Source: Chondrosia reniformis
Taxonomy: Eukaryota > Porifera > Demospongiae > Chondrillida > Chondrillidae
Reading direction: 5' to 3'
Length of the DNA stretch: 64,000 nucleotides
Assembly: GCA_947172415.1 (NCBI GenBank)
Contig: OX359199.1
Span: 5,763,384 to 5,827,383 of the forward strand
A program made the translations under genes and the position numbers. Shown piece after piece: positions 1-13,000 of the stretch. Positions within the stretch are counted from its first letter, which is position 1; each line of letters opens with the position of its first letter. Under the pieces are notes generated by a model. The model had not been told where the DNA came from, ran no database searches, and saw nothing but the letters and a program-made list of their open reading frames with translations.

Positions 1-205
1 TGAGAGTGACTTAGTCAGTAAGTCATATCTGTGTTGGATCTGTAGATATCCCCTAGTAGTAATTAATACATACCCGAGTGCATACGTCTTAGTACTGTAT
101 ATGTACAGCTCCCGAAGAGTAGAATTTAACGAAACCTGCCCCTTTAATTTCAAGTGTTCATGTTAATTACAACTACAGCTACTTTTATTAACTAATATGT
201 GATAG
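1..205 (+). other. Intron sequence upstream of first recognisable EXOC2 exon
   Basis: AT-rich sequence ending in an AG acceptor at 204-205, directly before the first exon that matches EXOC2. No coding similarity was seen. The true first exon(s) of EXOC2 must lie to the left of the window. Confidence 0.6.
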
Positions 206-3200
206 GTGTTACCATATGTGGAGAGGATTGCACAAAATGGGCCACTTGGGTGACTAGCACAAAGATAACTTGTCAGACTGGTGTGGAGGGTGGTTGGGGA
301 GAGGTGATTGTGACAACCAGAAGTGGAGGAAGAGGGACCTGTACTGTTCACTTTAGAGGCATATCACCATTACGTGATGGTAAGCCCTCTAATTACTTCC
401 TGTCACATGATAGTAAACTATTGCTCAACCCGTTACTATAGCAATAGATCCCCTCTTAGAGATGGACCACTGGGTGGACGAACCAGATGACATTATTGAG
501 CCTAGCGCCAGCTTAGCATCACCTGTTCCTGCTATGGGTCGCTACCTCTATAACCCCCTGGGGTTGTCTATAGATGAAGCGCAAAGTGGACGCTCCAAAC
601 CCTTGCAAGCTGACCTCAAGGCCGTGTTCCCTGAAGGTACAGACACGTGTAGTACTTCACCACATGTGTTATGGAGCCTATCAGTATCGTAGCCCCACCC
701 CACCCACAATCTAGGTTTCACTGTGCATGGCCATAGTGGTAACAATATGTTTTAGCTGTGGTGTGTTAGCTGCCGTACTGTATATATTACACTATGGTGG
801 ACTGAACACAATAACATGGACACAATTGATAATCCTGTTTGTAAGATTATTTTGAGGACGTGTACCATTTCCCAACATTGTTGCTGCAGGCAGTAGCAGT
901 CTTCTATCTGATAACTTTGTTCCCGAGTGGCTGCTGATTGAGAAGTACAGAAATGTCACCTTTGAGGACCTAAAGGCCGGTCTTACTCACTTGCAAGATG
1001 AATTGGACAAGAGATCAGCAGGTACCTCATTCTTCATCAAAGACCACATTGGCAGCTTTATTCAGTGCTATGATGTACTAACTGATATCCTTCATCAGAC
1101 AGACCCTCCAGATCATCAAAGATGTCTACCTGTGTACATGTGTGTCAATGTTTGATACATAGTACTGGAAATTTATACAAGTGTAGTATTATGTCAATTG
1201 GGCATTTTTAGTAATCACTAAATGTTTGTTACTAAATTAAGGTTTGCATAAATTAAGTTCATATATAAATTTCCAGTACTTTTTTAAGTGCAGTATAATA
1301 CATGTACTTACATAGAAGGTTAGGAAGGAGTATTCATTACGTGGGTTACTTCTCATTCAAGTGTATACTGAGATCCTAAGTATTACTATGCTTGTGTTTC
1401 CCTTAACTCTTTGTTTACCTGTGAATGAGGAAATGTTGACGAATGCTACCAAGAGCGAAGGAGGCAACCTCACAGACAGAGCAGAGGACTGTCTTAAAAG
1501 TAAGTGGTGTCTATCTCTAGGGTGGTCAGTCACACTAATGTGGTGTTGCACATTGTAGACACATGTGTGTAGTACGTATGTAGGAAATGGTGTTTTTGGT
1601 TTCTCATGCATTCCAACAGAAGGTTCCTTCCTGGCTCACTTCCTTTCTCTACTTCCTCTCTCTCTCTCTCTCAGGTGCTGACTCTCTTGCTCAGAAAGTC
1701 TACAGTGATATTCTGAGCTACAGGTCCAAAGCGGAGACAATCAGGAATGCTCTGGCTGTCCTACAGAGATACAGGTTTCTCTTTAATCTTCCCAAGAGCA
1801 TTGAAAAGAACATCAGCAATGTGAGCCCATTTGGTACTCCCTCTGGAGCTTCATATCTTAAGGTACATTACTGCTCTGTTGCTAGGGTGATTATGAATAT
1901 GTTGCTAATGACTACGAGAGAGCCAAGCAGCTGTTTACAGGGACTAAAGTCAACGTCTTCAAGCGAGGTATAGAATCCTGCATGTGTCCATGTTGACACA
2001 AAGGGAATGGTTATGCAATGTTACGGGGAGAGAATGTGACTATCCTGTAGTACCAGCTGTGTTTTACATGCTGTAGTGCTTGAGCAAGTTGAAGAGCAAA
2101 TAAATGAATTTAGGAAGAAATTAAAGAAGAAATTAACAGAGCTACCAGCCAAACTAGACATTCAAAAGAAACTGATCAAGTATACATACTGTATATGTAT
2201 AATGTCTATTATACGTACATAATTATGCACGAGATTACTATAGCATTGTAGTATACTTGAGGGAGGCATTGCTGTGGCAATTGTAGCTCAGTGGTAGAGC
2301 ACTGGTGGTCATAACCAGCTGTTCTGTGTTCTATTCCCAGTAATTACTTCTTCTGTGTTTTTCCTTCTTAATCGAGACTAATTATAATTACTTGTGGTTT
2401 GATTATCACTTGATCATTCATATAGTATGTTTGTATACTTGTGGAAATACTGCAGCTAGTACACTTCTGTCTCGTGTGTTCAGGTATCTTCTTGAGCTAG
2501 ACTGCGGAGGGGACCCAGCTTGGGAGTGCATCACAAATATGCACCAGTGGATCATCAGACTACTCCACAGTGCAATGCGGTCTTACCAGACAGTTGTACA
2601 TGTGACCACAGGTGTGTGGCCACGACACATTAGATGCCACACTAGGCATGTCCCTCCATGTCTTAACGTAAAACTGCTTTGTTGATAATTGTATGTGTGA
2701 GACCCCATGCTAGCTCCTGGGTGGTAGTAATCATGTGATCACGTGATTCTGGGAGCATGCACTTGGCTTGAAGAAGTTTACTTGTTCTCATTAGCAGTTG
2801 TGTATTAGAATAAGAATTTCTTCTAATTCTAGCTACATCTTTTGATTGTTCAACCTTTTGAGCATCTAAAGACAATCGTTTGTTGGATGTTTCAATCCCT
2901 TTGTTCTTCTCCTTCAATTGTGTAGTTCAAAAGTGTTTCTCAATGCTGATTGTTTTAGTGTATGTTGTTAATATGATTTATTGTTGTCTATCTTCTGTTA
3001 GAAGTACCAGAGGAGGTAAATGAGGAGGATAGCAAGTCTGAGGCACCCAATGAAAATAGTGAAGACACTGGATCAATGTGTAGGTCATACTAACAGCTCT
3101 TACTCCATGCCCCCCACCCCACCCCCTTTACTCTCCTCCGACTCTCCCACATAGTCAACGCTGAAGGTGGTGATGTGGAGAAACCAAACAGAATTCTGTT

Positions 3201-6200
3201 TGTGGAAGAGTTGACTGCTCTGGTGAGTGATACTCTACCAGATCTGTGGAACCTAGGGCTGGTCTACCTGTCCAAGAGCCTCTACCAGGATGTTGTGAGT
3301 CTTCCATCATAGCCAGTGCATGCTTGTGGGTCACATGAGGGTCACATGTCAGTCACATGAGGGTCACATGTCAGTTACATGAGGGAGCGTGCTGGTGGTA
3401 TGTGTGTGTCTGTGGTGTGCAGGGTGTGAACCTCAGTGATGAGCAGATAAAGGCAGTGGGTAGCATTGAGCTCAACAAGGATGCCTTTCAAGTAAGTCTA
3501 GATCTTTTTAAATTTGCTAGATATGTACATATTGCTAGATACAGACCTTCACCTACGTATGTACAGTATATAATCTTCATGTTATGTCAATGCAGGCAAT
3601 GGTGAATGAGATATGTGAGGTTTACTCTGATATGGTCCATCTCTCCTTCTTCCCCGATCACTGGTCAAGAATGCCAGAGGGACAAAAGGACATTCTAAAA
3701 GATTGGGGCAAGTTTCCCGAGTCACTGGAAATGGCCAGACCTTGGCTGACCTCGTGTGTCAGGGAAATAGAGTGAGCCTCCCTTGTGCCTTGTATGGGAT
3801 GTGTGACAGTCTCTGCCACAAAATGGCTGTTCTCTTATCTGGAAACCACAAGTCTTGTTTGTCACATTTCCCTCCACAGGTCTGCCTTGAGCATCTTTCA
3901 AGAAGCTGGCCTTCCTCTGCAAGTCACAAAGGTCATGAAGATGTTGTTAAGGAATGTTAGAGAACATAGCATGGAAACACTCTTTACACATGCCACGAGA
4001 GGTAAGAGTGCTCAGATGGTTCAAGTGAATTGATAGTGATTTGATTGATTTGTCTTTAGAAATCCAGTCCCTTCATGCCAGAGAGGACTGGAAGGTGCAG
4101 AGTGAAGACAGTGGATGCATCACAAGTCTGGTAAGGAAAGTAACATATCGCTTGACTCTGTATTTTACCCCAACAGAGCCAAATGATGATAATCAAAGCT
4201 TAAGTTTTGGCTTTATATCTTATAGTCTCCTAAAAATTAAACCTTTCCACTAATATGCATAGCCTAACTGGTGTAATGTGTTTTGCTGCTATTGACCTCA
4301 CTTGTACACACAGTGACTATGCTTCTCAACTACTGCAGCCTCTGTTGGTAGAGAACATAGCTGTGGAGCTGATACTCACTTTGGAACAAGTCGTTACCGG
4401 GCATCCAGAGGACATGAAAGATGTGGGTGGCCTGGCCAGGGGTGTGGTACATGGGACCCCTCCCCTCACTCAAGTGATTGACCATTTTGTCATTATTTCT
4501 GTGTGTAGCCATTGAGAGACGATTCTGAAGTACTCTTTGGTAAAATGTTGGAAGTGAGTACTCTTACAATGCATACAATGTAAAACATGATGTCAGTATG
4601 TATGTGTACTCATAGTGGCTGTGTGGTGAAGTTTAATCTTTCCCACTTCTGTAGAAAACAATAGATTGCCTATCTTACCTAGCATTTGAGCAAGAGGAAG
4701 ATTTGCACGAAGAAGCTTTGTAAGATAATCCTTTTAAGTATGGAGTAAAGTTTAGTGATAATTGATCCTTGCATGATAGTCTAGAACACGCACATTATAA
4801 CTACATAATTTAAACATTTATATGTGAAGCATATGTTAACCACATTTTGCCTCATGGTTCCTTTAAGATTGAAGATTGCTACTCAAAGTGGTTCAATGGA
4901 CATTGTTGGCTCCTTGGGAGAAATGGCAGAAGACTCGCTACCAAATTCTGTGAGAACACACATTGACACTGAAGCATTGTTCCTTTCCATTCCTGTTGCT
5001 GTCGATCTCTTCTCATCTAGGATGTTAGGTTGATTATAATCTTAAGTAACTGCCACTACATCACAACTCAAGTTATTCCTAGAGTGTTTGACTGCTTCAG
5101 AGCCCACGGATATCCAACAGCCAAGAAAACAGAACTAGTTAGTCTAATGAACTTGCATACAAGCAATTCTAGATCTTCTTTGTATACATGCTACACTTAT
5201 CTAATTACAAGATAAAGAGAACCCGGCCCTACGGGAGTGGTACTTCCTGTTCAGCTAGATGCTGCAAATTATTATATAGAAGATACATGTGTATGTGGGG
5301 GCTGCATAGAGGGGGGGTGGGGAGGTAGGAGTATGTTCCATTCTCCTCTTCCTCTTGTCTGGTACTCACAGCCACACATTCCTCTCCATCTCTCCAGTCC
5401 ATTTTAGAGCAGTTGTCACAGCTTGATAGGAAGCTGTTTGATGCATACATTGAGAGGAAGCAGCAGCCATTGTTGGCAATACTAGAAACTGGCATGTTTT
5501 CAAGATCCTCATTTGACTGGGAGGACTGTGGGTCCTTGAGAGGTTAGTTCTGTATGTACACACACCAAAATATAACATGATATTCAAAAGTCGTTAAAGA
5601 GAATGTTGGTACATGTGCTTGAATGTAAAAAGTTTTGTGGAAGGTATTAGTACTATATACAATCAGTAAAGGTGATCTATTAAGCTATAGGTACGTAGGT
5701 ACATAACATAAAACTGTATCCCCATCCAAAGTTCTTGTACATAGGCTTTTCAATTTCAACTAACCTAGCCAGGATAATATTGTTTAGTAGTATATATGTA
5801 GTCTACGTAATATGCTAGTTATCCAAATCACATCAATATACGTTTTCAAAGCAATTACTTAAGAGAGTGTATATTGCAGTGATGTGTACCTGATAATGTG
5901 TACATCTGATAATGTATTATACGTATATCCTTGTAGAGATAAGGTCTTACATCAGGGAGTTGTTAATGACACTTGTGTTTATACACAACGAGGTAAAGGA
6001 AGCACTTGTGTAAAGTTTTTAACTAGTTTTTGTATGAGTAAGATAGTGTATAATAAAGATACAGGTTTGATGACTTTAAGATATTTATTAAATGAATCTG
6101 GAATGCTCTAGTTGCTATGTACGTACGTAAATGTATTCCCTCTGACCATGTGAATATGTGCATGTAGTTTGCTACAATAACATGCAGGTCCACCTGATAT

Positions 6201-6874
6201 CACCTTTATTTGTGAGTCGTGTTATATCAAAACTGGTGGAAATTACTGCTCACGAGATGTTAGTCTTGTTGATGGAAATTGAAGTATTTAGCAGAAATGG
6301 ATCCTTGCATGTGCGTTTAATAGCTTTAACCTATATATACGTATACCATCTAGTGGGATATTTTCATGGATAGAAATTTGACATTTGACATATGTCATTC
6401 ATTGATGACGATGGTTGGTGTCCCTGTTTAAGTGTATTCATTGGCCCCTTGTTCCATTTCTCCTTACTCTTAGGCCTATGCAGAGCTGACTACACTGAAA
6501 GAGACTGCAGATCCATTTATTACAGATGCTGCAGAGTAAGTAGTGCTACATATACCAGATTTGCATTTATCATACAAGATTATTTTTGTATTATAGGAAG
6601 TACTTTTCCAATGCTGTGAAGCAGATTGGCATGACACAAGAAACAAAAGAGATAGAGTGAGTTTGTTAATCTCCAACTTACATAATATGTATACTAAAAG
6701 TGTTATATATGTATGTGATGTGTCGTCTTTGGAACCTGAATATGTGCAGTAATGTTTAAATAGATTCAAGTTTAATCATTTTGATGTCTGTATTTCTATT
6801 TCAGGTTTGTGAAACAATTAATTGAGAAGTTTAAAAAGACTTCAGCCATGCAACTACGTTGTTTCAAATCATGA
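206..6874 (+). CDS. EXOC2: Exocyst complex component 2 (SEC5), 5'-partial
   Basis: SEC5 is a subunit of the exocyst, which tethers secretory vesicles to the plasma membrane, and it is an effector of RalA. The first visible exon (206-379) encodes the end of the N-terminal IPT/TIG Ral-binding domain (GVTICGEDCTKW, then TTRSGGRGTCTVHF). Next come WVDEPDD and NPLGLSIDEAQ (about 460-635), the SEC5 core with RNALAVLQRYRFLFNLP (about 1676-1860), DYERAKQLFTGTKVNVFKR, and GDPAWECI..HQWIIRLLHS (about 2490-2610). The C-terminal helices include FVSRVISKLVEITAHEML and FSRNGSLH (about 6190-6310). The last exon ends FVKQLIEKFKKTSAMQLRCFKS with TGA at 6872-6874. Order and spacing follow animal EXOC2 throughout. 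The N-terminal start of the IPT domain is outside the window. One intron carries a tRNA-like element (2277-2347). The gene converges on FCSK with 225 bp between stop codons. Confidence 0.95.
2277..2347 (+). tRNA. tRNA-like sequence (pseudo-tRNA / SINE head)
   Basis: A 71 nt cloverleaf can be drawn. The acceptor stem GCAATTG/TAATTAC has one C-A mismatch. The D arm is GCTC/GAGC with loop AGTGGTA, giving an A box TAGCTCAGTGGTAGAGC. The anticodon stem is CTGGT/ACCAG with loop GGTCATA, lacking the usual U33. The T arm is CTGTG/CCCAG with loop TTCTATT, a B box degraded from TTCGATT. The odd anticodon loop, the degenerate B box and the link to a conserved 3' tail shared with a second copy (59380-59480) point to a tRNA-derived SINE rather than a working tRNA gene. 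Confidence 0.45.
2277..2409 (+). repeat. tRNA-derived SINE, copy A (EXOC2 intron)
   Basis: The tRNA-like head (2277-2347) is followed by a pyrimidine-rich stretch and a tail at 2385-2409 that begins TAATTACTTGTGG. The same 25-base tail occurs exactly, on the minus strand, at 59380-59404, again downstream of a tRNA-like A box. Sense orientation relative to EXOC2. Confidence 0.6.
3328..3385 (+). repeat. Short tandem repeat, 23 bp unit
   Basis: About two and a half copies of a unit containing GTCACATGAGG and GTCACATGTCAG in an EXOC2 intron. Confidence 0.7.
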
Positions 6875-7099
6875 ATGTAATGTATGAACTGAATTATTAT
6901 GTGTGCCGGACATTCAAGTAATCATGTATATATTTACGAGCACTTGTAATGTACTGTTTAAAATTGATTGAAACAAAATCAGCTACGTAGATGACAATAG
7001 ATGCTTTCAGTTCTTAAACTACATTAGAGTACATACATGCACTATTACTAAAGGACAGTTATTGCTCTAGAATTGATCGAGTGAAAAATGTTTCTAATG
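6875..7099. other. EXOC2 / FCSK convergent 3' intergenic
   Basis: AT-rich 225 bp between two convergent stop codons. No canonical AATAAA was seen on either strand, so the two 3' UTRs probably overlap or use variant poly(A) signals. Confidence 0.5.
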
Positions 7100-10000
7100 T
7101 CATTCATTTTGATAAGCCAGACCCTCCAGGTCCACTTCAGTTGGGAAGATTTCAAACTGTTCAAAATCCTTAAACAAAATGACACAAACACAATAACACA
7201 AGTGCAGCTAATCAGTGTTGCCTCACTCTGCTTACAAGTGATCCAGCAATGATTACTTGCAACTTGGAACCAAAACCTTCTTTCTTAGCAATGATAGCCA
7301 GAAATCCTCCCCCTCCAGCCCCAGCTAACATGTAACCTACATAGTGAGAACCATCACGTGATTGCATAGTTACTATTCAGACGGAGAATATTAGTTACCA
7401 TAGATGTCATTCTTAATCCTCTCAACCAAACTCTGTACAGAGGTAGGGAGTGAACCTAGGGAAGAATGTATGGGACCCATAATTTGTAAACATATTATGT
7501 GTGTGTAATATTCTTATCAATACACAATAACAACCACAACTCTTTAAATAACCAGATCATCAGAAAGATTGGAAGAAGAGAAGCGACTAAAGTTTCACTA
7601 ATGTGTATATATTGCAATTGATGAAGAGAGCACGTGTCAATAAAGTGTGTATAATAATAATACATGTATGTACCTGGGGCCATTACTAGTTTGTGTCTCT
7701 GAGCATTGGCCAAAGAAGCCCCCAGTCCACACAGGTCACCTGTAGGTGATGCAAAGCCATAAATAAGCTGGTAATCATAACACAAGCGGGAGTAGGAATG
7801 GAAAACTACCTTTTTCAAAGGCTGTCTTTGCATGTTCTGCATTTTCTACAAGTCCACGCATGGTCGTGACAACTGTGCTTTCTCTGGAGTGCCACCTTCT
7901 CAAAACATCCTAATACGATGAACAAGTTATTACCTGGCACAGCCTCACAGCAGTCAAAATAGGCCACGCCCCCTGTAATATACTAGTTATTAGGCAACAT
8001 CCTCTAATACCTAATATTACACTCTATATCTGTTGCACTGCACCTGTAACAGGTTCTTGGCTAGTCTTGTCCGACCGGTATACACAAGATGCAAGTGTCT
8101 GTTCAGCTTTGCCATAAACCCATCAGGAACACCTATACCCCATCACATTGAGAGGTGAGATGCCAGATTGATGTATATACATGTATACTGCACAGCTACT
8201 TCTCTGAATGCACCAGCTTTCAACTCACTAATCTCATCAGTCTTTACCACTAGCTGACTAGGGTTTCTGGGGGATTCACTGATTTTTGCCCCAGGGTATA
8301 ACCCTCCAATCTGGTCCTGCCATCCACCCCCTGATGTAAGCATCTGCTCCACCTTCAAGGTCTATGATGACACACCCATACAGTAATGAAACACATGTAT
8401 CCGATTGAAAGCTATGCTAAACAGCAATTAACTTGGAAACATATGGGACTCTATAATCTTAAAGCTTTTAGAATGCTGTTTAATCCTTCTTATGACCCAT
8501 CAGTATGGAATAGGATGGAAGTTGAGTGCTAGTCCGCTAATAAGCATACTCCTAAAAGCTAAAAAGCTTGTGGTTTCTTAATCAGCAGATAAGGGGTACA
8601 GCCAAAGTGTGGCTGACCACTAATATAGAAAATAGGGGGACTTTAAGATCTGATGCCAATCTTAAAGCTTTGATATCCCAATTATTTACAGTAACTCTAG
8701 ATTTTACCAGGTAGGGTAAAATCCAGAGTTAAATGGTGAGGGTAGATAAATAGCTTATTACAAGCATAGAGTACAAGATAGTGACAGTACAAATCTTACT
8801 GCATGGACAAGTGAGGAACGGTCACACTGTCTTCCAGTAGCGTGGTACAGTGAGGCAAGCACACAAGAACTGAGGATACCACTTGTGCCAAGACCTGCAA
8901 TCAGTGAAGACAGTTGTGGTGTAGGGGTCAGGATTGGCAAGCTGGGAACTGTAACAAGCAGAGACTACCTAACCTGATCCTAGGGGAACATTTGCTGAAG
9001 ATTTTAATTCAAAACCGCAACCAAATTTTTCTTTAAGTTGCTTTTCCAAGGAATCATTAGAGGGGTAGTCTACTATACCCGAGCAAATGAGGGCACACTT
9101 CAGTAGAGCAGCTACAAAGTGGAGAAGACACACTTACATACACCTCACCTCTACTGCACACAAACATAATGCTATAATACTATTATAGTGATAGTCATGA
9201 CAACTAGCAAATATTTACACAAGACAGATCTAGCTGTACATATGTAAGTACATTACCTGATGCTCGGGGTTGTGAGTAGTCTGAAAAATCGGATAATTCC
9301 GACAGAACATCAGTCCATCCATCTCCCCAAATTACAACTATTTTCATTCTAAAAGTGCAACAAAATCTTTCATCAGTGCAAGAAGCAAGCTCACAGTCAC
9401 ATTCTTCAAATAAAATAGCTAGCCTTACTCTGGTATCCTCTTGACAGTTGATCTAACTGGTCTCTACATCCAACATGGAAATTGAATATATACACACATC
9501 TCCAAATAAGGAATGCAAGTGACGCTAACAAGTCCACAACCCACCTCTCCCTTTAGCTTTATAGCTAGTGTGCACACCTTCCCGCCATGCTCATAGGCCT
9601 GGGGAGGCGTGTCAGACCAGCCTCCAGCTATATCAATACGCACTAGACGGATGGAGGTGACAGAGAGTGTATCAAACAAGACAGTACCAACCCAGGGCAA
9701 GCACCTAACTCACCTGGGGCTGTCACAACGGTTTTAGCAGCCAGTGATGGGTTCAGCAGTGGAGTGACCTTCATATGCTACACAAATAGGGTCAGGTAAA
9801 TAATGCAACATTCTCTTATAACAAATAAACAAATTATAAATGCCAACATTCAGTTACTAACTTTGGTGACTGTGTTCACAATGATGAGAGTTATAGTTTG
9901 AGCTGCCTTCTCGTAATGCCTTGCAGCTCTCACGATAGTGTCCATACCACTGCAATTGTAGAATTATGCAACACACAATACAATTACAATACATATACTA

Positions 10001-13000
10001 TAAGTTAAGTTACATTAACAACTGATTCTGTAGTAGTGCATTCTAGAAAGTGCATTGAAAAGCAGCCATTTTTGTATGATTGATTTTCAAAATGAACAAT
10101 TGTTTTGGATGGAAAATACATACATATATAATGCACATTAGTGCATATACAATAAGAAAATTAATAACTGTACTTATTCATCCATTTTTTTCTCTCAGTA
10201 GCAAGAGCCCGAGTTGCTGGAATCAGATTGCCAGTCTAAGGAACAAAAAGGTCAAAACTTACTCTTCACATTCACTTGTAGAAATATCTTTGACTGTGCC
10301 CTGTTATATTTACCAGTTCAGCTGCATCAAGGAGAGCAAATGCTTCCCTCCACGAGGCATTAGACGCCGGGCCAGATCGGATCACAGTGCTACCTGCTGT
10401 GTAACTCATCACATCAGCAATGCAAGAGTATATTCTGCAGGCCAGAGAGAAGCTACCACCAGGAGATGCATTCTTCTCCTGGGCCAACTCAACAGCTAAT
10501 AAAGATGGAGATGTAGTTCTCACTGCATTTATCAATCTAGTTGATTATTTATTAGAGCAAACTGCAACAAACATGGTCAAAACATTCAGTTGCAGATAGC
10601 TCAAAATATATCTCAGTATAAACTAGTAGATGATGTAGAGATGTGTCAACCGGTCAGTTTGCAGCACTGCTGTTCGCTGCTGCTTGTAGGAGAAGGCGAA
10701 GATGTGGCATTGGACTGACCTTTGTCCAGGCTCTCCAAGAGATGGTCCTGGTAGTTCATGGCTACTGCAGTCTGAAAGAGATCGGTCAGACACACATCTG
10801 TACCTTGAACCAACACGTCCATCATCTTAGTAACTTGCAACTCATAGAATAGTCTTCTGCAGAGTGATATATTGCACAATACAGATGACTGGTTGTGCAA
10901 TCATCTATACACAATCCTCATAGATATTGTACATACCTCTGTCTTGCCAGCTCCGCTTCAGTGTCAACACATTGCAGCACTTCCTTCAAAGACAGACGCC
11001 AGGAAGATCTCCACCTGTAACCAACAAATACAAAATGTCTCCACTATTCCATGTACATGAATAATCTAACACACCATTCTTCTTACATGTTACATCTACG
11101 TACTTTAGAGTAAAGCCCTATTTGGAACTAAACCTAGTGAGAGAGCTTTGGATGAGGATACAAGAATTTTCCCTTCTCCTTCTACTTCTCTTCTTCTCCA
11201 CTGGGCCAGAGAGCTGTTTCTGGAAATTCCACTCTTCATCAGTGACCCTGAGAATCTTTGTCTTCTTTTTGATCTTTTGTGAGTCCTGGTGTACATGACA
11301 CATTATAGGCTTACCTTGCAAGGATCAACTTGAGTGGATCTTTCACATTTCCTATCAGCCAAAACACTTCAGCTATTCCAACCTCCACATTGGGGTGGGC
11401 AGCTGGGAATAAGCGAGCACTCATCAGTGTCTTCTTGCTCTCCGGCTAGTGAAGGCAAGCAAGATAAGAAGGGAGAGGGGGCAGACTAGCAGCAGATTAG
11501 CAAACAGTGGCATCCTCACTCACAAAATCACTGGGCCACAAGTCTGTATCCACAATGCCTGTTCTCTCAAGGAAGGCCTTCCATGGCTCATTACAAAATG
11601 TCATCCCAGGTGATTGGGTAGACAGCTGGATGCAGTACATAAAGTAAAGTACATATACGTATACGAGAAAGTCACAGCAGGTATCAGTAATGACCCCAAA
11701 CATATGTACATGTACATACTCCTTGCGGCCATTTTATTTGCCATTTATACTTTTAGTAATGAATTAGCTTGCTGACCTTGAGATCATCTTGAATGCCACA
11801 GATGGTCATTACAGTCATCTTGTGCCTTTTCTTGCCAAAACCAACAGAAACTCTCAACTCTTGCAGTGCAATGTTATCGGGTATCAGGCAATGATAGGAA
11901 CCCAAGGATTGAACCGGAATTAACAGGGATCCACTCACACCAGAAACAAAACAATTTTGTCCAATTTTGATATAAGGTTGCTAGGCAACAAAATAGTTAA
12001 AACATAATTAGAAGCATTCCTCAAATACTTGAGTGAGGTAGATGTACTCACTACAAAGTCACATCCAATGAGCAGGGACCCATCACCAATGTCTATACCC
12101 TTTGGAAGACGGCTGTTAAGAACTACATACTTCTACATAAGTCAAGGGAAATATGTGTGAATACATAATATACACAAATATATACATATGTATGTATATC
12201 TAAATATGAACAATGCAGTGCTGTAGAAGTCTTAATCTAGCAGCCATTTTGATTTACTTACATCATTTTGACTCCTCTTGAATGAGAAGTAACGATGGAT
12301 CACATCTTGGGCATTGTATTTCAGGTACGAGTGTTCCACATTGTGAAGGGGGACTAATGGAAGAGCAATGGTTCGTCTGTTTATTGCTAATCTGGCAGGA
12401 ACACCCCCTTCTGTAAGTTATGCCATGACTACTATATGCATAGAGAGTACTACCGTACTCTCTGATATTACAGAACTAATCTGCACTTCAAACAATAGTC
12501 TGTTCAAAATTTTACTTTACTACTGTAGTAAATGGGCAGTATCCCTATATTGCACTCCATGTACATATACTCACTTGCTTTCATGGATATCTTGCGTGAC
12601 TGTACCATGTGCTTCCAAAGGGTCCGTCTCAGCTTCCGCAGCAGAACAGCTTCGCCAGTTGTGTGCATCTGCAATGTTGTGCTACTTATGTACTTCCCCT
12701 CTTCGTAGTCCGGCAGTGTCATGTCCGTGGTGAGACACATGAGAATGTCATAGAAGAGGGACACCTAACAGAATCAGGAGAGCCTTTATGGACCGCTTAA
12801 AGGTACTGGTATAAGGAACTCACTGAAACAGGCTTTGCTCCACTATCCAGAGCAATGTAAGTGCAAGAATCAAGAGGTGGGAATATGTGGAAGGACACAA
12901 AGACTTCAGCAACTTCAGGAGTCAGGTATGCTATACCTGCAATCTACACAAAATAAATATTGCTTCATTACATATTATTAACATTGCATCATCAGAATGC

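Noticed and set aside
5920-5940. ATATCCTT, resembling a U12-type 5' splice site
   Set aside because: It lies just inside the acceptor side of an EXOC2 intron, not at an exon end, so it cannot serve as a donor there.
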